Of a stretch of DNA of 16,467 nt, positions 8,155 to 16,365 are shown piece after piece. This stretch comes from Saprospiraceae bacterium (GTDB taxonomy: Bacteria; Bacteroidota; Bacteroidia; Chitinophagales; Saprospiraceae). The notes under the pieces were generated by a model that was given only the letters and a program-made list of their open reading frames with translations, searched no databases and was not told the origin of the DNA. The position numbers and the translations under genes were made by a program. The stretch spans positions 1,896 through 18,362 of the forward strand of contig JAHDEQ010000079.1 in NCBI GenBank assembly GCA_020628755.1, in the 5' to 3' direction. Each line of letters starts with the position of its first letter. Within the stretch, counting starts at the first letter, position 1.

Positions 8155-11100
8155 AATCAAATACCTTGAAAGCATCTTCGTTTTGCCCGACTAAGAGTTT
8201 ATTTTTTTGCTTCGTATCTTTAAACTGAACGAGGCTTCTAGCATCTCCTGGCACATAAAAACCACTTTGATCCGTAGGAATTGCTTTAAAATTTCCTTTG
8301 CCATCGCCTTGCAAAAATGTACCATTTTGGGCATCATACCAACCACTATTTTTTTCGGCAGTATAGTCATTGCCTACCAATAAAATGTCTAGGTTTTTAT
8401 CTTTATTAAAATCAGCAATTAATAAATCTTGAATGGGGGCAGTTTGCGCTTCCATTGGAAGTGCGTGGAGTTTGAAATTTCCATTCTTATTTTCCAACCA
8501 AACCGTTCTCAATTCATTTGCCAAAAGTTGGTCATCTGCACCAATATTGGTTTGCAAAACTTGTTCAAAAGTGGCATTTCCAAACTCTGCATACTTGACA
8601 TATTGAGCTTTGACTTTGGTGATTTGGCTGACCACATCATCTCTCGAATGGAGTGGATAACAATAGCGTTCACCCGATTTATTCTTATAAAATTGCCCAA
8701 CTAGCGGGTCGGGGCTACCATTCTTATCAAAATCTTTATTGTATAAAGTGAGTGGCTCGTCTGCGCTTGCTTGCAGGCGAGAATTGCGTCCGAGATTTCC
8801 TAAAACAACATCCACATCGCCGTCTTGGTCGAGGTCAGCAGTAGCGAGACAATTCCACAAACCTTTTGTATTTTGGAGTTCGGATTCTAAAATACGTTTT
8901 AGCCAACCACCTTTTACATTTTTAAAAATAGTGAAAGGCATCCACTCTCCTACGATTGCCAAATCTTGCCAGCCATCGCCGTCCATATCCGTCCATGTCG
9001 CATCGCAAATCATACCTACATCATGTAAGTTTGGAGCGAGCTTATCCGTCATTTCTATAAAACGGTTATTGTGATTGACCAATAAATGACTTTGTGGTGA
9101 ATTGGGATATTTTCGGGGAACAACACGTCCGCCCACAAAGAGGTCAATATCGCCATCTTGGTCGTAATCGGCTGCTGCTACGCAACTTCCGCTACTTGTT
9201 ATTTTGGGTAGTAAATCGGTTCGATTTTGGAACTCACCGTTTCCATCATTGAGATATAGATGGTCTTGAAAAAGGGTCTCTTGCTTGTAAAATTCCGAAC
9301 CGCCATAAACGATATATAAATCCAAATCGCCGTCCGATTCAAAATCGAAAAAAGCTGCCCCAACTGCTTCTTGTTTAGTATCATCAAACACTTGCCACGT
9401 ATAAGAGTCCCCTTGGGGGAAACCAATTTTGGAGTTTTGCCCTTTTGCACCACCAATAAAAATTTCGTCTCCTACTTTGCTATCAATATTAGCCGTTACG
9501 ATGCAGGGACCTTGACGACTGTGTTGGTGGAGTAATAAGCGTTGAGCATCAAAATCGTAGTACGTATTGTCTCGATGTGCTTCGCAAATTGGTTCTTTTT
9601 CTTGAAAAATCGTCTTTTTATATTGTTTGGATTGGGGAGGGTTTGCCTTTGCATTCTCATAAGATAATGCAAGTGTTTGGTTGGGTGCAAGTTCCATCAA
9701 GGTTTGACTTTTTCCATCATACCAAACTATTTTGAGCGAATCAATTTTAGAATTTTGACCTAAACCAAAATGGGCGATATTTTCAATACTTGACAAATAC
9801 CCTCTCACAGGTGAGTGGTAGTGATATTGACGTTGCCTATTTTGATAAAGGAAGATTTGGCTGTTAAAGCCATTGGAGTTATCAGCATTGCCTGTCAAAA
9901 TACAGCGGAGATAATTATTTTTTTGTTTTTGATTTGTTTGGTTTTCGAGGACGTAAGCTGGCTCATCAATATTATTGACGACCAAATCGAGGTCACCATC
10001 TTGGTCTAAATCTGCATATACGGCACCATTAGAAATAGAGGCTTTTTTAGGAATCCAATTGCCCGTTTGGTTTTGGAAATTCATCTTGCCTTCATTTTCA
10101 AAAATGAAGTTAGGCATTCGTACCTCTTCCATTTTTTGGATGGTCTCAAAAAGATGTTTTTGAACAGATGCTGCACTACCAAAGGCATTTGTTTGGTTGC
10201 TATAATTGATAAAATCCAAGTCTGTAATATCTTTTCCATAACCATTGGTGACGAAAATATCTCGGTCGCCATCATTGTCAAAATCTGCCAAAAGTGGCGT
10301 CCAAGACCAATCAGTATTATACACGCCAGCTAGATAGCCCAAGTCGCTAAATGGCAATAAAGAGTCTTGTAAAAAACCATTATGGACTTGTAAGGTATTG
10401 CGAATAAATTGTGGCGCATAATCTTGTTTTAAAGCCATTTGAAACTTGTTGTAATTCATAAAACCAAGCATCGTTTTTTGGCGTTCATGGTATTCGGGCA
10501 TCATGTCAACTACATAAATATCGGGCAAAGCATCTTGATTAATATCCGCTACATCTACGCCCATACTGTTGTAACTCTGGTGTTTGAGCATGGTTTTGCC
10601 TACTTCCTCGAAGCCCAAGTGCGAACTATCTTTTTTGCCTTTATTGAGATAGACCAAATCACTAGATAAAAAGTCATTGGCAATATAAATATCTGCCCAA
10701 CCATCTTGATTGAAATCTTCAATGGCAATACCTAAGCCGTAACCTCGGTACTGAATACCTAGTTCTTTAGAAACATCAGTAAAAGTTGAGCCATCGTTAC
10801 GAAGGAGTTGGTCGGTACTTTTCTCGTTGATGTGTTTTTGAGAGGACGGTGCATTTTTGTCTCGTTTATCAATGACATTATGAAGGAGGTAAACATCTAA
10901 ATCGCCGTCTTGGTCATAATCTAAAAAAGCAGCTTGCTGGGTGTACTGTCCGTCATTTAGATTATACTTTGCTGCACTTTCCACGAAAGTGGGCAAACCC
11001 TTTTTATCTAATCCTTGATGAATAAAAAGTTTGTTGTAGCAATCGTCTTGGCAATTGACACCGCCAACACTTAGGTAAATGTCTTGCCAGCCGTCGGCAT

Positions 11101-11479
11101 TTATATCAACAATGCTAATGCCTGTTGCCCAGCCTGTACAATCAAAGTTAGAGGATTTTGTAATATCTTTAAACGCTAAATTTCCTTGGTTGAGATAAAT
11201 TTTGGAAGGAACTTGATTGCCCGAAAAAACAAGATCTGGTAAATTGTCTTTATTGAAATCGGCAACTCCTACCCCACCACCATTATATATATAATGAAAG
11301 TTGAGGATATTGAAGTCTTCAGTTTCTTGGATTTGGTTATTAAAATTAATGTTTGTGTGTGAGGGTGACAATAGTTTGAACAAAGTATCTTCTTTCTTTT
11401 GGTTACAAGCCCCAAAAGTAAATAGTGCTACCAAAATAAAAATTTTGGAAAGGGTCTCTATGTTAAAAGAAGATGGCAT
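8147..11479 (-). CDS. Giant FG-GAP/VCBS repeat lipoprotein with ASPIC/UnbV domain (first copy)
   Basis: This is a 1,110-residue lipoprotein of the FG-GAP/VCBS plus ASPIC/UnbV family. The frame extends upstream to a GTG at 11506, but that codon lies inside a perfect palindrome. The ATG at 11479 gives a clean signal peptide (MPSSFNIETLSKIFILVA...) with lipobox FGAC and lipidated Cys at residue 25, so I prefer it. CNQKKED after cleavage resembles the Lys/acidic surface-export signals described in Bacteroidota. Calcium-loop repeats begin near 74, 125, 187, 255, 312, 399 and 490, followed by the UnbV domain (about 536-606, RGYLSS and HFGLG). They resume near 664 (degenerate, NIDSKVGDE), 712, 771, 831, 882, 916 and 1023. 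Blocks such as TDWSW (about 389), HQHSxQGPC (about 651) and GNDYxxE (about 1037) are shared with the downstream paralog. A Cys pair (NCQDDC, about 142-147) is absent from the paralog and might form a disulfide. Its place directly after SusCD is where surface glycan-binding proteins usually sit. Confidence 0.9.
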   Translation of the reverse strand: MPSSFNIETLSKIFILVALFTFGACNQKKEDTLFKLLSPSHTNINFNNQIQETEDFNILNFHYIYNGGGVGVADFNKDNLPDLVFSGNQVPSKIYLNQGNLAFKDITKSSNFDCTGWATGISIVDINADGWQDIYLSVGGVNCQDDCYNKLFIHQGLDKKGLPTFVESAAKYNLNDGQYTQQAAFLDYDQDGDLDVYLLHNVIDKRDKNAPSSQKHINEKSTDQLLRNDGSTFTDVSKELGIQYRGYGLGIAIEDFNQDGWADIYIANDFLSSDLVYLNKGKKDSSHLGFEEVGKTMLKHQSYNSMGVDVADINQDALPDIYVVDMMPEYHERQKTMLGFMNYNKFQMALKQDYAPQFIRNTLQVHNGFLQDSLLPFSDLGYLAGVYNTDWSWTPLLADFDNDGDRDIFVTNGYGKDITDLDFINYSNQTNAFGSAASVQKHLFETIQKMEEVRMPNFIFENEGKMNFQNQTGNWIPKKASISNGAVYADLDQDGDLDLVVNNIDEPAYVLENQTNQKQKNNYLRCILTGNADNSNGFNSQIFLYQNRQRQYHYHSPVRGYLSSIENIAHFGLGQNSKIDSLKIVWYDGKSQTLMELAPNQTLALSYENAKANPPQSKQYKKTIFQEKEPICEAHRDNTYYDFDAQRLLLHQHSRQGPCIVTANIDSKVGDEIFIGGAKGQNSKIGFPQGDSYTWQVFDDTKQEAVGAAFFDFESDGDLDLYIVYGGSEFYKQETLFQDHLYLNDGNGEFQNRTDLLPKITSSGSCVAAADYDQDGDIDLFVGGRVVPRKYPNSPQSHLLVNHNNRFIEMTDKLAPNLHDVGMICDATWTDMDGDGWQDLAIVGEWMPFTIFKNVKGGWLKRILESELQNTKGLWNCLATADLDQDGDVDVVLGNLGRNSRLQASADEPLTLYNKDFDKNGSPDPLVGQFYKNKSGERYCYPLHSRDDVVSQITKVKAQYVKYAEFGNATFEQVLQTNIGADDQLLANELRTVWLENKNGNFKLHALPMEAQTAPIQDLLIADFNKDKNLDILLVGNDYTAEKNSGWYDAQNGTFLQGDGKGNFKAIPTDQSGFYVPGDARSLVQFKDTKQKNKLLVGQNEDAFKVFDYE

Positions 11480-11495
11480 TTTTTTGAAGCGTAAA

Positions 11496-11528
11496 ATTAA
11501 GCCCACTCAAAATTTGAGTGGGCTTAAT
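11496..11528 (-). terminator. 33-nt perfect palindrome; probable attenuator or partial terminator between susD and the first FG-GAP gene
   Basis: Two 16-nt arms pair perfectly around a single central base at 11512. The core arm is GCCCACTCAAA, flanked by TTAA on both sides. Read on the minus strand, the strong GC-containing stem is followed by TTAATTTTACG, a modest U-rich tail. That fits a leaky intrinsic terminator which would lower expression of downstream genes relative to susCD. It ends 16 nt before the preferred ATG of the FG-GAP gene, so it could also mask or position the start region. An operator for a dimeric protein is possible but less likely in mid-operon. Confidence 0.65.
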
Positions 11529-11539
11529 AATTTATGATT

Positions 11540-11560
11540 TTACATCAAAATATGATGTAA
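11540..11560 (-). other. Small hairpin just after the susD stop codon
   Basis: The sequence ttacatca-aaata-tgatgtaa is a perfect 8-bp inverted repeat with a 5-nt loop, 10 nt downstream of the susD stop. It is AT-rich and lacks a T-run on the minus strand, so it does not look like a terminator by itself. With the larger palindrome at 11496-11528 it makes a two-hairpin gap, which could protect the 3' end of a processed susCD transcript. Confidence 0.5.
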
Positions 11561-11570
11561 GAGGTTTTTA

Positions 11571-13130
11571 TTAATAACCTGGATTTTGGATCAAACTTTC
11601 ATTCGCTTCTAACTCACTTACTGGAATCCAAATATATTCGTGTTTGTCGCTTTGGAATACACCACCGCTTAATGATTTAGGATGATCGCCATGTAAAGAG
11701 TTTGCTCCTAAATAATCATCGGCCAATCCCCAGCGTACCAAGTCAAAGAAGCGATGTCCTTCGCCTGTCAACTCCAATACACGTTCATCAATAATGGCTT
11801 GACGCATAGCAGCCTGATCCATACCTGTTTTTGGTGCAACTTGAGCACGTTCACGTACCATGTTGAGGAACATCTCCGCATCACCTGTTTTACCTTGCTC
11901 GTTTAAGGCCTCTGCGTGCATGAGCAAGACATCCGCATAGCGGATGATGCGCCAGTTGTTTCCTACATTAGTACCTAAGAAATCTACATCATCACGTACA
12001 CCAATGTCCATACCTGCATATTTGCGAGTGAAGATAGGTTCCATACCATCCGCATTTGCTACGGCAATGTCGCCTTCAAAATCTTCTAAAAATGGAACAC
12101 CACCATATCCTGTTGAACCATCATAATCATAAGCCAAAGTTTGGTCACGACGAATAGTTTCGCCATTGGCCTCAAAGAGGTCTTTGACCCAAGAATTAAT
12201 AAAGTGACTTTGGTCAGGTGATTTTTCTGGTGGAGCATAATCAATGTGGAAATTCCCCATTGTACCTACACCTGGAATGTCAACTCCCCAAGCAAAGGAT
12301 TCGATCCCTAAATATTGCAATTCAAAAATTGATTCTTCATTGTTTTCATTCGTCTCATCAAAATTTTCGTGGTAACGGTCGGCTGGCAAAAGGGCATAAT
12401 TGCCACTACCCACAACTCTTACAAATGCCTGTTCTGCACCTGCATAGTCACCTGAATATAACTTACTTTTACCTACAAAAGCCGCAGCCGAACCTGAAGT
12501 AGGGCGGCCTAAATCTGCACCTGACCATGTGCCAGGGAGCAAACTTTCTGCTGTTTCAAAGTCCGAAATAATTTGCGCCCAAGCATCAGATTGAGATGCT
12601 TGTGCAGGGAAAAAGTCATCTTCCGAAGCTGCAACAGAAGTTATTACAGGTACATTGCCATATAAATTGACTAAATACCAGTGACAAAAAGCACGCATAA
12701 AATAGGCTTGTCCGACAAAACCATTGCGTTGAGCAGTATCAGGTACAGCCGTTTCTGTTACATTTTCGATAATAGAATTGGCTCTAAAAATACATTTATA
12801 GGCTTCTTGCCAAGGTTCGGTTGCCCAACGTGCAACTCCTGCCTCTCCTTGAAAAGTGGACATGGCTGTGTTCGTACCAAAAGGTCGAACATTGAAAACA
12901 TCTGAACGCAACATTGCTCCTGTGTGAATAATACGTCCCCAAAAGAAAGTATTTGTAATAGGATGATACATACCATTAATGGCTAGGGCAACATCATTGG
13001 GGTTGGCCCAAAATGTACCTGTCGAAACCGTATTGGTATTGACTTGGTCGAGGAGGTCTTCCGTACAACTTAGCGGTAGGAGCATACACGCTATGATAGG
13101 AAGTATCCATATTTTGTTATATTTTTTCAT
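11571..13130 (-). CDS. susD: SusD/RagB-family outer-membrane glycan-binding lipoprotein
   Basis: This 519-residue SusD homolog is the surface lipoprotein that forms the lid of a SusC transporter and binds the incoming glycan or oligosaccharide. The signal peptide (MKKYNKIWILPIIACMLL) ends in the lipobox PLSC with the lipidated Cys at residue 22. CTEDLLD after cleavage is acidic and fits outer-surface display. The N-terminal TPR-like part includes GQAYFMRAFCHWYLVNLYG (140-158). The typical C-terminal RagB/SusD blocks are NWRIIRYADVLLMHAEAL (392-409), ERVLELTGEGHRFFDLVRWG (449-468) and the closing WIPVSELEANESLIQNPGY (501-519). Length is normal for the family. It follows the susC-like gene after 121 nt, the canonical order. 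The leader before the ATG is A/T-rich without a clear Shine-Dalgarno, as is usual in Bacteroidota. The family is certain; the ligand is not readable from sequence. Confidence 0.97.
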   Translation of the reverse strand: MKKYNKIWILPIIACMLLPLSCTEDLLDQVNTNTVSTGTFWANPNDVALAINGMYHPITNTFFWGRIIHTGAMLRSDVFNVRPFGTNTAMSTFQGEAGVARWATEPWQEAYKCIFRANSIIENVTETAVPDTAQRNGFVGQAYFMRAFCHWYLVNLYGNVPVITSVAASEDDFFPAQASQSDAWAQIISDFETAESLLPGTWSGADLGRPTSGSAAAFVGKSKLYSGDYAGAEQAFVRVVGSGNYALLPADRYHENFDETNENNEESIFELQYLGIESFAWGVDIPGVGTMGNFHIDYAPPEKSPDQSHFINSWVKDLFEANGETIRRDQTLAYDYDGSTGYGGVPFLEDFEGDIAVANADGMEPIFTRKYAGMDIGVRDDVDFLGTNVGNNWRIIRYADVLLMHAEALNEQGKTGDAEMFLNMVRERAQVAPKTGMDQAAMRQAIIDERVLELTGEGHRFFDLVRWGLADDYLGANSLHGDHPKSLSGGVFQSDKHEYIWIPVSELEANESLIQNPGY

Positions 13131-13159
13131 TTGAAAAAAGTTTTAAATAATAATTTTTT

Positions 13160-13190
13160 TAAACAGATGAAATTGTTTTCTGCCTGTTTA
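13160..13190. other. Inverted repeat in the susC-susD gap
   Basis: A 7-bp perfect inverted repeat (taaacag / ctgttta) encloses a 17-nt loop in the 121-nt gap between the susC- and susD-like genes. On the minus strand it is followed by an A-run rather than a T-run, so it is not an intrinsic terminator. It may stabilise the mRNA or have no function; a stem of this length can occur by chance. Confidence 0.25.
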
Positions 13191-13251
13191 GATTTAACAA
13201 ACTTAGCTCTACTCAATTTCAACCCGCAAGTTTATCAAACCTCTAATTCTT

Positions 13252-16200
13252 TTAGAAGGTCGCTTGTAAACCAAAGATAAATCCACGTGTGTTTGGATAT
13301 GCTCTCGCATCCAAACCTCTACCCAATAATGGGTTGACATCTACACGTGCTCCTGTAAAACCAGAATCACGGTTGGCACGACCACCATTGGTTGAAGAAA
13401 TATCTGGGTCATAGCCACTATATCCTGTGATAGTAAAGAGGTTTTGACCTGTAGCAAATAGTCTCAAATTGTCCATCCAAGCTACAGAAGTCATATCAAG
13501 TGTATAACCAATTTCTAAAGTTCTCAATCGGAAGTACGAGCCATCTTCGACGAAGAAAGAAGATGGTGCTCTGTTCTCGGCAGGGTCAAGCGTTGTTGCT
13601 CTTGGAATCTCCGTATTGGTATTAGAAGGAGTCCAAGCATCCAAAACATCAACCAATTTATTATCATCTGCCCAGAAAATATTATAGAATTTATTTAGGT
13701 TATAAATCTCATTTCCTTGTACCCCTTGAAAGAAAACTCCAAAGTCTAATGCACCTGCATTTCCTGAGAAATTGATACCGTAAATAAAATCAGGAGTTGG
13801 ATCACCCAAAACGGTTTGGTCGTCAGCATCAACTACACCGTCACCTGTAATATCTCGACGGATAAAATCTCCTGGTTGAACTTGTGATTTACGAGTAGCA
13901 TCATTTGCAATATTGGGATCGCTATCAATGGCTGCTTGGTCAGCATATACTCCATCTACCATAAAGCCCCAGTAAACTCCTGGTGCTTCGCCTTCGATAA
14001 AACGATTGACTCTTGTCAAATCTTCGGAAGTAGAAGGCCCAACAATTGGGTTTGGAAGACTCACTACTTCAGAATTGAAGGTAGAGAAGTTTACACCTAC
14101 ATTGTAATTGAATGAAGAACTACGACCTTTGTAAACTAAATCTAATTCTAAACCTGAGTTTTGAATTTCACCTACATTTTGGATAACTGGCTCACTAAAT
14201 CCAATACTTGATGGTAAAGCAACGCCAACCAAAACGTCTTCGACGTTTTTGATGTAGTATTCAGCAGAAAGGGTCATTTTATCTTGCCAAAATCCTAAAT
14301 CCACACCAACATTGGCCGTTTTAGATGTTTCCCATCGGAGGTCTTCAAGTGCCAAAGAAGTTTGGGCATAACCAGGTGCAGAACCATTGTTGAAAGAAGT
14401 AGAAGAATTTAGGTTAAAGACTGATTGGTACGCATAATCAGGAATATTTTGAGAACCTAACTCACCATATCCAGCTCTGATTTTGAAGCGGTTGATGGTA
14501 TTGTTTGACCAAAAAGATTCATTATGTATGTTCCAACCTACAGAAGCAGAAGGGAAAATACCTACTCTAAAGTCAGGTGCAAATTTTGAAGATGCATCAC
14601 GGCGTACTGTAGCCGTAACTAGGAAACGATTGTCAAATGAATAGTTGATACGACCGAAAACCGAGCGAAGTCCGCTTACATTGTTGACACCTCCCAAAGC
14701 CTGAACATTGTCAGGCGTTGCAGCTCCTGTTACTTGAATACCATTATTAGGTAATCCCTGTGAGTAAACAGCTAAACTTTTGAAGTCAACTTTTTGCTCT
14801 GTTAAACCAACAACTACATCGTAACGGTTTTTTCCTGATTCATTGTTGTAACTCAAAGTAGGTTCGATCATTGTCAACAAGGTTTCAGAACGAGCTTCAG
14901 TAAGGTCGTTTTGATCATTGACATTGAAAACGGCATCAGAATTACTCATAAAGAAAGTTGGTACAAAGAAGAAACTATAATCATTTCTATAGTCAGCACC
15001 TAAATTTAAATTCGCACTTAATCCATCTGTGATTTCGTAAGAGAAATTCAAGTTTCCTAGTAAATTACGAGTTGTCAATAAGTTGTCCTCAATGACAGCT
15101 TGTGCGTAGTCATTGAGTCCACCAAAATTGTGAACATCAAATTCGGGTGCAGAAAAACCACCTTCGTTTCCAGGTACTGATTCTGGTAAAATTGGAGCAG
15201 TAGCTCCATCAAAACCAAACCAGTTATTTTCTTCTAATTTGGTTTGAGCCAAAGAAAGTGATTCCGAAACGGTCAAACGTCCGATTTTAAATTCACTATT
15301 TGCTCTAAAATTTAGCCTCTCAAAGCCAGAGCTAACCAAGATACCATCTTGGTTATAGAAATTGCCTGAAATAAAATATTTTGAATTTTCACCACCTCCC
15401 GACAATGACAAGCCATAATCATTGATAGAACCAGGATTGAGGGAAAGGTCTTGCCAGTCGGTATTGATTCCTTCGTCAGGAAACTGGAAACCTGTACCGT
15501 CATTGGCTTCTAATTGGCGACGGTATTCTACAAACTGTGAACCATTGAGATAGTCCAAGTATTTGCTAGGAGCTTCTACCCCACCACGCAAATCTAAAGT
15601 CAGTTTTGGCGTACCATCACTTGAACCACGTTTAGTCGTAATCAAAACGACACCATTGGCAGCACGAGAACCATAAATAGCTGCTGAAGAGGCATCTTTT
15701 AAAACTTCCATTGATTCAATGTCTTTTGGATTTAGGTAGTTCATGTTTTCGACTACTGTTCCATCCACAACATAAAGCGGATAAGAGTTGGTCAAAGAAC
15801 TCACCCCACGTACAAAAACGTTGGCATCGCCACCAGGCTGACCACCATTGTTTTCGACTTGAACACCAGCTAATTTACCTTGAAGAGATGAAGTAGGATT
15901 ACCTGCTACTACTGCCCGAATGTCGGCACCATCTAGCGAAGCGACCGAACCCGTTAGGTCACTTTTGCGAACAACACCATAACCGACTACAACAACTTCG
16001 TCAAGCACTGCGGCATCTACACCAAGGCTAACATCTACTTTTGAGCGTCCGTTAAGAGCGACAATCTGCTCTTGATAACCTGTGTAAGAGACAACAAGCT
16101 CCGTTGTTCCATCGGGCACATTGAGGGTATAACTACCATCAATGTCTGTAACTGTCCCAGCAGTAGTCCCCTTTGCTTGTACGGTAGCACCGATAAGCGG

Positions 16201-16365
16201 CTCGCCCGTCTCATCGGATATTACCCCCGAAACGGTTTGTCCTACTAGAGTCGAAGAACAAAAAAGTAACAACAGGGAGGCAAAAAGGCTTAATTTGAAA
16301 CGTTGCGTACTTATACGCCAACTGGCCCTAACCTTAGAGAAGGTTTGAGAATTCAATTGTTTCAT
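13252..16365 (-). CDS. susC: SusC/RagA-family TonB-dependent outer-membrane transporter
   Basis: This 1,037-residue protein is a SusC-type TonB-dependent transporter that moves a glycan or oligosaccharide, handed over by SusD, across the outer membrane. It has a signal peptide with an unusually long polar start (hydrophobic core LSLFASLLLLF, likely cleavage after LVGQ near 43). A CarboxypepD-regulatory-like beta-sandwich follows at about 45-115 (VSGVISDETGEPLIGATV). The TonB-box-like segment is DEVVVVGYG (122-130), and the plug spans about 132-250 (FVRGVSS, YVVDGT, LKDASSAAIYGSRAANGVVL). The rest is the 22-strand barrel, ending in an aromatic residue (QATF). A loop DITGDGVVDADD near 838-849 is typical of SusC proteins. 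There is no STN domain, so anti-sigma signalling through this receptor is not indicated. It is the first gene of the block here, with susD next downstream. No Met downstream offers a better start, and no Shine-Dalgarno is visible. Confidence 0.97.
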   Translation of the reverse strand: MKQLNSQTFSKVRASWRISTQRFKLSLFASLLLLFCSSTLVGQTVSGVISDETGEPLIGATVQAKGTTAGTVTDIDGSYTLNVPDGTTELVVSYTGYQEQIVALNGRSKVDVSLGVDAAVLDEVVVVGYGVVRKSDLTGSVASLDGADIRAVVAGNPTSSLQGKLAGVQVENNGGQPGGDANVFVRGVSSLTNSYPLYVVDGTVVENMNYLNPKDIESMEVLKDASSAAIYGSRAANGVVLITTKRGSSDGTPKLTLDLRGGVEAPSKYLDYLNGSQFVEYRRQLEANDGTGFQFPDEGINTDWQDLSLNPGSINDYGLSLSGGGENSKYFISGNFYNQDGILVSSGFERLNFRANSEFKIGRLTVSESLSLAQTKLEENNWFGFDGATAPILPESVPGNEGGFSAPEFDVHNFGGLNDYAQAVIEDNLLTTRNLLGNLNFSYEITDGLSANLNLGADYRNDYSFFFVPTFFMSNSDAVFNVNDQNDLTEARSETLLTMIEPTLSYNNESGKNRYDVVVGLTEQKVDFKSLAVYSQGLPNNGIQVTGAATPDNVQALGGVNNVSGLRSVFGRINYSFDNRFLVTATVRRDASSKFAPDFRVGIFPSASVGWNIHNESFWSNNTINRFKIRAGYGELGSQNIPDYAYQSVFNLNSSTSFNNGSAPGYAQTSLALEDLRWETSKTANVGVDLGFWQDKMTLSAEYYIKNVEDVLVGVALPSSIGFSEPVIQNVGEIQNSGLELDLVYKGRSSSFNYNVGVNFSTFNSEVVSLPNPIVGPSTSEDLTRVNRFIEGEAPGVYWGFMVDGVYADQAAIDSDPNIANDATRKSQVQPGDFIRRDITGDGVVDADDQTVLGDPTPDFIYGINFSGNAGALDFGVFFQGVQGNEIYNLNKFYNIFWADDNKLVDVLDAWTPSNTNTEIPRATTLDPAENRAPSSFFVEDGSYFRLRTLEIGYTLDMTSVAWMDNLRLFATGQNLFTITGYSGYDPDISSTNGGRANRDSGFTGARVDVNPLLGRGLDARAYPNTRGFIFGLQATF

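Noticed and set aside
10090..10109. A 9-bp inverted repeat cttcatttt-ca-aaaatgaag
   Set aside because: It is explained by the codons for FIFENEG in the first FG-GAP gene and has too small a central loop for a good hairpin.
11480..11506. An N-terminal extension of the first FG-GAP lipoprotein from the GTG at 11506
   Set aside because: The GTG lies inside the 33-nt palindrome, and the ATG at 11479 gives a better-shaped lipoprotein signal peptide.
13215..13245. A possible degenerate dispersed repeat around aacccgcaagtttatcaaacct after the susC stop
   Set aside because: Only about six positions pair across the centre, with a mismatch, and the outer arms do not match. It is not a convincing hairpin or terminator.
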